DNA from: CAZGMJ01 sp964526785
GTDB taxonomy: Bacteria; Planctomycetota; Phycisphaerae; Sedimentisphaerales; Anaerobacaceae
DNA length: 31,844 nucleotides
NCBI GenBank assembly: GCA_964526785.1
Contig: CAZGMJ010000059.1
Coordinates: 1 to 31,844, forward strand
Reading direction: 5' to 3'
Under the pieces are notes generated by a model. The model was not told the DNA's origin and made no database searches. It saw only the letters and a list, made by a program, of their open reading frames with translations. Shown here in pieces: positions 8,014-14,922 of this stretch. Positions within the stretch are counted from its first letter, which is position 1. Every line of letters starts with the position of its first letter. The position numbers and the translations under genes were made by a program.

Positions 8014-8865
8014 CTACTTGTTAATATGAATCGAGCCGTTGTGGGTCACGATACGCAAAGCCCCTTCGCCCTCGCCTATCGTACCCGTGCGCCGCTGCTT
8101 GCTCAATTCACCAACCGTAAGAATCGGCAGGTTGGTGTGTATTGAGCCGTTGTGTGTCGCCAGATCGACCGTGGCCGAGTATTCCGCAGGGGCATCGAAC
8201 ACAACGCGGCCGTTATAGGTCTCGATATCAATGCGGCCGGCGGGCGCTGAATCGGCACAGTGAAACTCAACGGCCCCGTTATGCGTTCGCAAATGTGCAT
8301 CGCCCGAGAAATCCGTGCATCCGATTCTGCCGTTATGGGTTACGAGCGTTGCCTTGCCCTCAACGTCTTTGGACATGACCCTGCCGTTGTGAGTCGTCGC
8401 ATCAATCGTACCCTTGAGACCCTCCAGCATGATTCGCCCGTTATGGGTGGTCAGATCGAGGTCGGTTTGCCTCGGCAGCGTTACGTTCAGGTTTATGCTG
8501 ATCGATTCACGCGGCTTCAATGTGGGCGTGTCAATCTTCGCAACAAGACCGTCAGCGGTCTCCACCAACTCCACAATCACTTGCTCTGCCACTGCTTTGG
8601 CGACATCGTCCGTCGTCCCTGCTTTGACCTTGATTGCAGCCTTCAACGTACACGTACTGACCTCCGCCCCCGTAACCTCTATTGCACCGTTGGGCGTCGT
8701 CGCACTAAAGGACTTGCCCTCGGTGAGGGATGCATCGAGTTGGACCTCTCTGCTGAATTCAGCCGTCGGTGTGTATCCAAAGTAATCATGCCCGGCTCCG
8801 CAACCAACCAGGCCGATCACACACAGTGTTAAACCGCCAACCAACCAGAGTCTTTGTCTATCCAT
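8014..8865 (-). CDS. DUF4097-type repeat lipoprotein
   Basis: A lipoprotein signal ends in the lipobox LVGC (Cys22), so the 283-residue protein is probably lipid-anchored outside the inner membrane. The rest is dominated by copies of T-H-N-G: TTPNGAIEV, TTHNGRIML, TTHNGRVMS, VTHNGRIGC, RTHNGAVEF, ETYNGRVVF, ATHNGSIHT and VTHNGSIHI. Four consecutive NG turns (residues near 142, 160, 178, 196) are spaced exactly 18 residues apart, which suggests one rung of a beta-solenoid per repeat. This is the pattern of DUF4097/adhesin-like putative beta-helix proteins. The ATG at 8865 has GGGAG eight bases upstream. Function is unknown; surface structure or regulation at the envelope are possible. Cysteines at two rungs could form disulfides. 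Confidence 0.82.
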   Translation of the reverse strand: MDRQRLWLVGGLTLCVIGLVGCGAGHDYFGYTPTAEFSREVQLDASLTEGKSFSATTPNGAIEVTGAEVSTCTLKAAIKVKAGTTDDVAKAVAEQVIVELVETADGLVAKIDTPTLKPRESISINLNVTLPRQTDLDLTTHNGRIMLEGLKGTIDATTHNGRVMSKDVEGKATLVTHNGRIGCTDFSGDAHLRTHNGAVEFHCADSAPAGRIDIETYNGRVVFDAPAEYSATVDLATHNGSIHTNLPILTVGELSKQRRTGTIGEGEGALRIVTHNGSIHINK

Positions 8866-8903
8866 ATTGATTTCTCCCGCTTACCATGCCATTGGAAAGC
8901 CAC

Positions 8904-8913
8904 CTTTCGAAAG
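8904..8913. promoter_or_regulatory. 10-bp palindrome upstream of the repeat lipoprotein
   Basis: CTTTCGAAAG is a perfect palindrome 38 bp upstream of the ATG at 8865. A weak minus-strand -10-like TATGAT lies at 8938-8943, so the palindrome would fall in the early leader, where an operator could act. Support is positional only. Confidence 0.25.
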
Positions 8914-9029
8914 TTCAGCGACCGACGCCATGTCAGAATCATATCACGAACTCGCATCACTTACCAGCGCGTACCTGCAGGAAACAGTCTGCCGGGCGGC
9001 CGCCCAAGGCTGCACGATTTCGTCTTGAA

Positions 9030-9329
9030 CTACAGGTGCGCCAGATGCTTCAATGCAGGATCGGCAAGCAGTGGCCGACTTCTGAGAAAGAGCACTTTGC
9101 GCCGGCGCCACAAAATCCGCGCCGCCTTGTTCAGACGAACGTTCTCCACGCGCTTTCGTCCATCCGCCCATGTTGAAGCGCAGCAGTGGCAGGCATCGCG
9201 TTCTTTGTCGAACCACCACAGTTGAAAACCGCCAAACGAGCGGTATTTGTCATCTTTCACCCCAAGGACAAGGTTGGAGTAAAGCAACTGCTTGATGTGC
9301 GTCTTATCAGCAACGTCTATCTTCTTCAT
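9030..9329 (-). CDS. Small unknown protein with strong Shine-Dalgarno site
   Basis: This frame encodes 99 residues from ATG 9329, with GGAGGA ending seven bases upstream, one of the best ribosome-binding sites in the window. An upstream ATG at 9362 would add 11 residues but has no such site. The N-terminal half is protein-like (MKKIDVADKTHIKQLLYSN, then FGGFQLWWFDKERD). A CHCC cluster near residue 50 could bind a metal or form disulfides, and the C-terminal third is strongly basic (ILWRRRKVLFLRSRP). No signal peptide or membrane segment is evident. I do not recognise the family. It lies between two lipoprotein genes on the same strand and follows a 504-bp gap, so it is probably transcribed alone or with the repeat lipoprotein 164 bp downstream. 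It could also be the remnant of a longer gene. Confidence 0.5.
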   Translation of the reverse strand: MKKIDVADKTHIKQLLYSNLVLGVKDDKYRSFGGFQLWWFDKERDACHCCASTWADGRKRVENVRLNKAARILWRRRKVLFLRSRPLLADPALKHLAHL

Positions 9330-9362
9330 CTTTCGGTCCTCCATGATAGGTAGTCTTTTCAT

Positions 9363-9784
9363 TTAACCGAGATCACCCATCACCTTCTCCTGACGCCGTA
9401 GTCTGCCAATCTGCTGCGGCGGCGCTCGACCGAACATCGTCCCGCCCGCGGTCTCGTAACCGGCCTACTACCTATTGAAGGCGCTAAGCCGTGCAGAGGT
9501 AACATAACCGCCCATTGTGCGGTTGCGACGGAGCGCGGCGCCCCCCCGCTAAGCCATTGTTTTTTCCGATTTCATAGTGAACTGCAACTACTTATATAGA
9601 CGTCAACCCGGGCTGTTTTGTGTCGCAAATATTTGTAAAAACTTCGTAAACATATTTAGCCAACGGCCCGCGACCTAGTTACACACAGCCGGCATCACAG
9701 CGACTACAGAATCGCGCTGCCGAACTGCCAGGAAGCGCGGGCCTATCAATAGACTGCATTTATTTGCTCAGTGCGCGCAAGAAA
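9363..9784. other. Gene-free stretch with short repeats
   Basis: No convincing gene lies here. It holds an exact direct repeat, CGCTAAGCC (9482-9490 and 9547-9555), with a small hairpin between the copies, AACCGC (9506-9511) pairing with GCGGTT (9519-9524). A run of seven or more C and a run of six T (9560-9565) follow. From 9570 to 9660 the composition becomes AT-rich (TATATAGA, AAATATTTGTAAAAA), unlike the genes around it, which suits a promoter region for the small minus-strand gene. I could not match any known RNA family. Confidence 0.4.
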
Positions 9785-9812
9785 GCACCGCGACGCCGGA
9801 ACGCCGCGGTGC
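9785..9812 (-). terminator. Intrinsic terminator after the DUF11 lipoprotein gene
   Basis: GCACCGCG (9785-9792) and CGCGGTGC (9805-9812) form an 8-bp stem that can extend by two more pairs past an A-C mismatch. It starts 22 bp after the TAG of the minus-strand gene. On that strand the stem is followed by TTTCTT, a short imperfect U-tract. Confidence 0.6.
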
Positions 9813-9833
9813 GTCATGAATCGCCTGGATGTG

Positions 9834-11438
9834 CTACTCATAGATGCGAGTAGCTTCGGTCTCCTCTACGGGGCGCGTCAGTTCATCGCTGTTGAGGGTT
9901 GCTTTGAACCGAACGTCGCCGGCCGTCAACGCTCTGACCGTCACCTGCCAGGTGGCCTTCGATTTTCGCGACAGCCTGTCGAGCGGCGAGAAGGTAATCG
10001 TGTTGCCCTCAGCAGTTCCAATGGTGGCCCCGGTGGAGGACACATATTGCATGTTATCTTCGAGAACGCATGTCACCGTAATGTTCTTGCTCGTGGCTGA
10101 ACCCTGATTGGTGACTGTGATTACATAGGTGGTTTGATCGCCGACCTCGACCGGATCCTTGACGTCGATCACTTCGAGCATAACGGCGGGTATTGCCGCG
10201 ATTTCCGTCTTGGCCGTTGCGGTGACACTGTCGGCGCAGTCGGCACTGACGGTCGCGCGATTGACGAGGGTTCCCGCCTTGGTCGGCGTGAACGACACCT
10301 TGACGGTCCGCGATGCGTTCGGCCCCAGCGTATCGAGGTCCCACGCAATCTTCGAACCAACCAGTTTGGCCCCGGCCGTTGTCTTCATGGAAGTGACATT
10401 GGCGGGGATATCGTTCTCGATCCGGGCATTTCTCGCCGGGGTGTCCGAAGCGTTCGTCACTGTTATTTCGTACGTCACCGAACGCCCGAGATAGAGCTTC
10501 TCCGGACCGCTCTGGTTGAGCGCCAGTACGGGTTGGCCCACACTTGTGGTGACGGTCTCTGTTTCCACCTTCAATCCGTCGGCGGTGCTGGCGACCGCCT
10601 GGGTTATGTAATCGCCCGCTCTGGCCGCCTTGAGTCCGCTTCGAAATTCACGGGACTGGCCGGGTTCCAGCGTACCGACGTCGATCACCATCTCGCTGAG
10701 GCCGTCCGCGGTCGTCAGGCCTTCCGGAAGCGTATCGACAATACGAATATCGTCAGCAGCGCCCGTGCCGACATTGCTGATGACATACCGCACCGGAATC
10801 GCCTCGCACAGCAAGGCCTGGCGGGGCATTTCCCTATTCAACTGCAAACGCGGCTTGACCACCGCGATCCGGGCGCACATCGGAACCACCGGCGTCACCA
10901 CACTCGTACAATACTGGAGTTCCGCGATGTCGTTGGCGACACCGGAGACGGTAACCTGCGTGTTGGCCTGGGGCCGCAGTGAACCAATCTGCCAAACAAG
11001 CTCGCTGCCGTTGATTTCCGCTGTCGGATCGGCTTTGGTATACTTGAATCCGTCCGGAATCTCCTCGGTCAAAACCACATCGACGAGGGTCACGTCGGTC
11101 ATGTTCGTCAACTTGATGGTGTACTCAAATTCCGCCCCGGATTCGATCTCCCTGGGCATGGTCTTATCCAGTTGTATGATCGCACACTCTTTGCAGGGAT
11201 AAACCTTCGAATACTGCTGCATATCGGATTCGGCAAAGACCACCGGTCCCGACTCGACAGCGGTCAGCGAGTCCGGCATGCCGGTCTCTGCAGCGTCGTT
11301 ATCTGCTGTGGTCTGTTGCTGATCGTCTGCCATCAGATCCGCCGCAGAGCCATCCGCTTTCTTCATCGACTTGCACCCGGCGCACGCCACCAACGCGAGC
11401 ACCAGACAAAAGCTCGCAATTCTGGACAACCTTCTCAT
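9834..11438 (-). CDS. DUF11-repeat lipoprotein, OmcB-like
   Basis: The N-terminus is a lipoprotein signal (basic MRRLSR, hydrophobic core, lipobox LVAC at Cys19 or the following AGC at Cys22). A low-complexity acidic linker (about 25-75) follows. Four or so immunoglobulin-like DUF11 repeats then fill the rest of the 534 residues. The first begins after PCKEC (Cys82, Cys85) with LDKTMPREIESGAEFEYTIK, and later repeats show PVRYVISNVGTG, SVTYEITVTNAS and QTTYVITVTNQGSA. The same repeat type is found in chlamydial OmcB and in many planctomycete envelope proteins. A structural envelope or surface role is likely; no catalytic motif is seen. ATG 11438 has GGAG eight bases upstream, so a longer frame from 11480 is not preferred. 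An intrinsic terminator follows the stop. Confidence 0.82.
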   Translation of the reverse strand: MRRLSRIASFCLVLALVACAGCKSMKKADGSAADLMADDQQQTTADNDAAETGMPDSLTAVESGPVVFAESDMQQYSKVYPCKECAIIQLDKTMPREIESGAEFEYTIKLTNMTDVTLVDVVLTEEIPDGFKYTKADPTAEINGSELVWQIGSLRPQANTQVTVSGVANDIAELQYCTSVVTPVVPMCARIAVVKPRLQLNREMPRQALLCEAIPVRYVISNVGTGAADDIRIVDTLPEGLTTADGLSEMVIDVGTLEPGQSREFRSGLKAARAGDYITQAVASTADGLKVETETVTTSVGQPVLALNQSGPEKLYLGRSVTYEITVTNASDTPARNARIENDIPANVTSMKTTAGAKLVGSKIAWDLDTLGPNASRTVKVSFTPTKAGTLVNRATVSADCADSVTATAKTEIAAIPAVMLEVIDVKDPVEVGDQTTYVITVTNQGSATSKNITVTCVLEDNMQYVSSTGATIGTAEGNTITFSPLDRLSRKSKATWQVTVRALTAGDVRFKATLNSDELTRPVEETEATRIYE

Positions 11439-11875
11439 TGCCTGTCTCCTTTCACACGTCAGCGCCAATCGGCGAAACACTCAGAATCGGCTGTATTCAT
11501 CCGAGGCCGGCGAGTCGTCCGCACTCACCACATCTCGGTTCTATGGCTGATATCTGCACGGGCGCATAGTACCGCGCGCATCAAGACGTATATCGGAACC
11601 GTTTCCAGTGGGGTTGAGCAAAAGCCGCCGTCGCGCCGTTTCCGTGGCACAACGCATCCCTTCATTGCTTCCGTTCCGGCGCCATTACCGCTGCACCGAG
11701 GCGATCCTACCGCCTTTTCTGGCCGACGACCGGCCGCCTTATCGGCTGCTTCAACACCATCCTCACTCCGACACATGATTGAGCAGCAATCCGTGTCGGC
11801 AACATGATACCGAGCCACAACTTGTTCTCGGACGATCCCTATCCTGCGAGACGCCCGCATCGAACAGGTCAGAAC
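11439..11875. other. 437-bp gap without a supported gene
   Basis: A 111-codon minus-strand frame runs through this gap (11525-11860). It is rich in Arg, Cys and Gly, has no ribosome-binding site and does not read like a protein. A small hairpin, GGCCG-GTCGT-CGGCC, occurs inside on the minus strand. No promoter of clear consensus is visible upstream of the DUF11 gene. The stretch could hold a leader or small RNA, but I cannot assign one. Confidence 0.35.
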
Positions 11876-12580
11876 CTACCGCTCCATTCCCCGCATCGCG
11901 CTTTCGATGATCGGACGAAGCGATTCGGTCCACGCAGCATATCCATTATCGTTCAAATGGAGGCGATCTGCAAGGAATAAACTATCATCGGGCCTGCCCT
12001 CATCGTTCAGAAGGGGCCCTGCAGAATTGAAATAGAACAAATCCGAATGCTTCCGGGCGTACCGCCTGATCATTTGATTCGCTTCAGCCATATCAGACCG
12101 CATCTCCCACCGCCTGCCGCTCGGCTTGATTCCGATGAAAACAACGGGCGTTCCGGCCAAGTGCTCGTGGACCAGAGCAACGAATTTCCTGTAATCCACG
12201 AACACGCGCTGCGGCGTCTTGCCCGCGGCCACATCGTTGTCCCCGGCGTACAGAACGATCACACGCGGTTTGTATGCGGCCACAATGCGATGGAAGAACG
12301 TGTTGACGTCGCTGATCTGCGAACCGCCGAATCCCCGATTGATCACGGGCATACCATCGAAGCAATCCCGGGTGCGCCACATACGAATGCTCGAACTGCC
12401 AACGAAGAGCACGGCATCTTTCGCAAAGGAGTTTTTGCTGTCCCAGTTCTCGAATCTGCGAATATCATCTTCCCAGCGATTCGCCTGTTTGTTTGAACCA
12501 ACCTCTTCCTCCGCCCCAATCACAACAACGCACATGAGGCAACACGCAAGAGTCCAAACACAAGTGCTTTTCCAATACAT
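11876..12580 (-). CDS. Secreted SGNH/GDSL-family hydrolase
   Basis: After a hydrophobic N-terminal leader (residues 1-23, ending near IGA-EEE) this 234-residue protein has all blocks of the SGNH esterase fold. Block I is FVGSSSIRMW, with the nucleophile serine around Ser63. Block II is NRGFGGSQ (Gly84). Block III is YAGDNDVAAG (Asn115). Block V is DRLHLNDNGY (Asp205, His208). It should hydrolyse an ester, for example acetyl groups on polysaccharides or a lipid ester; the substrate cannot be told. ATG 12580 is chosen because AGAGG lies seven bases upstream. Earlier in-frame ATGs (12586 and before) are either too close to that site or have none. It follows the UroD-like gene by 64 bp and is probably the last gene of that transcript. 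A sulfated-polysaccharide degradation role is plausible from the nearby sulfatases, but is inference. Confidence 0.85.
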   Translation of the reverse strand: MYWKSTCVWTLACCLMCVVVIGAEEEVGSNKQANRWEDDIRRFENWDSKNSFAKDAVLFVGSSSIRMWRTRDCFDGMPVINRGFGGSQISDVNTFFHRIVAAYKPRVIVLYAGDNDVAAGKTPQRVFVDYRKFVALVHEHLAGTPVVFIGIKPSGRRWEMRSDMAEANQMIRRYARKHSDLFYFNSAGPLLNDEGRPDDSLFLADRLHLNDNGYAAWTESLRPIIESAMRGMER

Positions 12581-12644
12581 AACCATACCTCTTTCACTGA
12601 TGCGCATGTAGCACACGATCATCTGGTGCACACATTAACGTACG

Positions 12645-13670
12645 TCAGATTCCCCGCCGGCCGCAATATCCCGGCTGATTGTGCAGAACATCTATAAACG
12701 CCAGCATATTATCCAGCGGAACGTCGCCTTCCACCGCATGGGCGGGCGCAAAGATGTAACCGCCTTTGCTGCCCGCCGCCAGAAGTCTGTCGGTCTGCCG
12801 CCGCACCTGGGACGCGGAAGCATACGGCAGCGTCTTCTGCGTGGACAACCCGCCATGAAACGCAAGCCGTCCCGTGTATCGTCTCATTAGATCGAACACA
12901 TCCATCACCTCAGGCTGAAAAGGATTGAAGCAGTTGAGCCCAATTTGAATCAGATCGTCGAAAAGTTCATCCACCTTGCCGCATGAATGAATCATCACAT
13001 ATTTGCCCGAACGACGCACCCGCCCATACATGCGTTCAAGTTGCGGCCGAATGAACCGATGCCAATGTGCCGGGCCCATCTGAAGTCCCCTTTGCTGGCC
13101 CCAGTCGTCACCGAAATACACCGCGTCGATATCATACATCAATGCATGCTCGATCTGGGCGAGGTTATGTTCCGCAATCGCGCCGAGCAATTCGTCCACG
13201 AAATCCGGATGCTCAATGAAGTCCATCATCAGATTCTCCATCCCGCGCAGTGTCCACGCCCGCTCGTACAGAGAAAAACCAATCTTGAATACGCGGAAGC
13301 AATCGCTGTTGCGCGCGATCTTTTCGTGAATGCTTCCGAAAATCCGGTCGTCAAGCGGATCGGGAAACTGGTAGCCGTCGAGCACAGGCTCCGGCAACAC
13401 ACAGCCTTCGACCACGCCAATATCCTTATCCACGCTCCGGTCCCACGTTACACCGAAGATATCTTGAAAGCGGTCGCAGCCCAGGTCTTCGAAGAACCCC
13501 GTATCGCTGCCCAGCTTGACAAAATGATTGTCGACGATCCGCTCCAGATCGTTCGTCCCGAAATGTTCGGCGATCTTCTCAGCCGCCTCCAGCGTAAATG
13601 TGCAGTGCCAGGGCACGTATGGCACGGACCGAGCTTCCAAAGCCAATCTGACGACGTCTCTCTTCTGCAT
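12645..13670 (-). CDS. Uroporphyrinogen decarboxylase-fold protein, not HemE
   Basis: The 341-residue protein has the (beta/alpha)8 URO-D fold signature in its C-terminal half (KYVMIHSCGKVDELFDDLIQIGLNCFNPFQPE, then GRLAFHGGLSTQKTLPYAS). It lacks the RQAGRY porphyrin-binding motif of true HemE near its N-terminus, where VPYVPWHCTF is found instead. It therefore belongs to the broad group that includes corrinoid- or coenzyme-M-linked methyltransferases of the MtaA type and many uncharacterised planctomycete paralogs. His, Cys and Asp residues in MHSCGKVDE and FAPAHAVEGDVP could bind zinc, as in MtaA, but this is inference. ATG 13670 is preferred, with GGTGA five bases upstream. The gene begins 42 bp after ribD ends. 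No corrinoid-protein gene is in the window. Confidence 0.8.
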   Translation of the reverse strand: MQKRDVVRLALEARSVPYVPWHCTFTLEAAEKIAEHFGTNDLERIVDNHFVKLGSDTGFFEDLGCDRFQDIFGVTWDRSVDKDIGVVEGCVLPEPVLDGYQFPDPLDDRIFGSIHEKIARNSDCFRVFKIGFSLYERAWTLRGMENLMMDFIEHPDFVDELLGAIAEHNLAQIEHALMYDIDAVYFGDDWGQQRGLQMGPAHWHRFIRPQLERMYGRVRRSGKYVMIHSCGKVDELFDDLIQIGLNCFNPFQPEVMDVFDLMRRYTGRLAFHGGLSTQKTLPYASASQVRRQTDRLLAAGSKGGYIFAPAHAVEGDVPLDNMLAFIDVLHNQPGYCGRRGI

Positions 13671-13712
13671 ATATATCACCGCACGATCACCGAGCCACAT
13701 CCGTTCCCATCT

Positions 13713-14903
13713 TCAGGAGGACACGCCGCGATCAGATACGCCCCCACTCTTGCCGGCGTTGAGCACTTGTTCGAATGCGGCCACGCTCAAGCCCGTGAAT
13801 CGTACGTCCGTATCAAAAAGCGTCACATCCATATGGCGAAACTCCGCCACACGATTCAACGAGGCCATCGCACTGGTCGTGTCTACTCCGCCCTCCGCCC
13901 CAAGGATACGCGGCGCTACATACACACTTATTTCATCGACCAGCCCCTCCTGCAGGAACGACGTCAGCACCGTAGGCCCGCCTTCAACCAGCAACTGGCT
14001 AATCCCTCGCTCGCTCAGCCTGTCGATCAGGTAATGCAGGTTCGACCGCCCTTGATCCGAATAACCGACCACTTCAGCTCCCCTGCTTCGGATCCGCTCG
14101 GCCTTCTTCGGATCCTTGTCGATGGCCGCCTGACTCGCGTAGACCAGGGTGGGACTTGTCTTGAGCGTCCGGAGTAGCCGACAGCCGAGTGGGATTCTCA
14201 GATAGCTGTCGAGCACGATCCGAAGGGGTTTTCTGCCCCTCGGCGGCCGTGGCGTCAACAGCGGATCGTCCGCCAGCACCGTCTCTATGCCCACCAGTAT
14301 CGCACCAACACGTCTCCGCAGCGCTTGTACGTCCTTGCGGCTCAGTTCGTTCGATATCCACTGGCGAGCATTGTCAGCCGCCGCACCCTGCTTCGTTGCC
14401 CATGCCATCCTGCCGTCAATGCTCTGGGCCCACTTCAGGATCGTCCAGCACCTGCCCGTGGCCCCGTATTTCATAAACGGAGCATTCAGCAATCTGGCCT
14501 CGGTCTCACACAGCCCGACCTCGACTTGAATCCCGGCCTCCCGCAACTGCGTGATCCCCCGCCCCGCGGCATGCGGCGAAGGATCGACCGTCGCGACAAC
14601 TACTTTCGCCGGCCCCGCCTGGATGATCGCATCCGTACAAGGACCGGTCTTGCCGTGATGACAGCAGGGCTCAAGCGTGACGTACATCGTCGCACCATCC
14701 GGCGCGATGCCGAGATTCTTACAGTCTTCCATAGCCGCGATTTCCGCATGGGCCTGTCCGAATCGCTTATGCCAGCCTTTTCCTATTATCTGGTTTGCCT
14801 TGGTAATCACACAGCCGACCATCGGGTTCGGCTCGACAGCACCAAGACCCCGCTGTGCCAGCCGCAAGGCCATCCGCATGTACTTCTCATTCGCATTTTT
14901 CAT
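13713..14903 (-). CDS. ribD: Bifunctional riboflavin deaminase/reductase RibD
   Basis: RibD carries out the second and third steps of riboflavin synthesis: deamination of the pyrimidine ring, then NADPH-dependent reduction of the ribose. The deaminase domain (1-145) has the zinc site HAE (His52, Glu54) and PCCHHGKTGPC (Cys80, Cys89), and begins with the family pattern MRMALRLAQRGLGAVEPNPMVGC. The reductase domain (about 150-396) has LKWAQSIDGRMA, AILVGIETVLADDP, RIVLDS and LLVEGGPTVLTSF, all typical. Length 396 is somewhat longer than usual, the excess being a C-terminal tail. ATG 14903 has GGGAG seven bases upstream and lies 19 bp after the ligA stop. Other rib genes are not in the window. 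Confidence 0.95.
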   Translation of the reverse strand: MKNANEKYMRMALRLAQRGLGAVEPNPMVGCVITKANQIIGKGWHKRFGQAHAEIAAMEDCKNLGIAPDGATMYVTLEPCCHHGKTGPCTDAIIQAGPAKVVVATVDPSPHAAGRGITQLREAGIQVEVGLCETEARLLNAPFMKYGATGRCWTILKWAQSIDGRMAWATKQGAAADNARQWISNELSRKDVQALRRRVGAILVGIETVLADDPLLTPRPPRGRKPLRIVLDSYLRIPLGCRLLRTLKTSPTLVYASQAAIDKDPKKAERIRSRGAEVVGYSDQGRSNLHYLIDRLSERGISQLLVEGGPTVLTSFLQEGLVDEISVYVAPRILGAEGGVDTTSAMASLNRVAEFRHMDVTLFDTDVRFTGLSVAAFEQVLNAGKSGGVSDRGVSS

Positions 14904-14922
14904 TCTTGACTCCCAACTCCGT

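Noticed and set aside
11640..11780. Possible signal recognition particle RNA, because of CCGGAACGGAAGC on the minus strand
   Set aside because: The conserved SRP loop with GGAA tetraloop and the following AGCAGC is not matched, and no long flanking helix is seen.
11525..11860. 111-codon minus-strand frame
   Set aside because: Cys, Arg and Gly rich, no ribosome-binding site, no similarity that I recognise.
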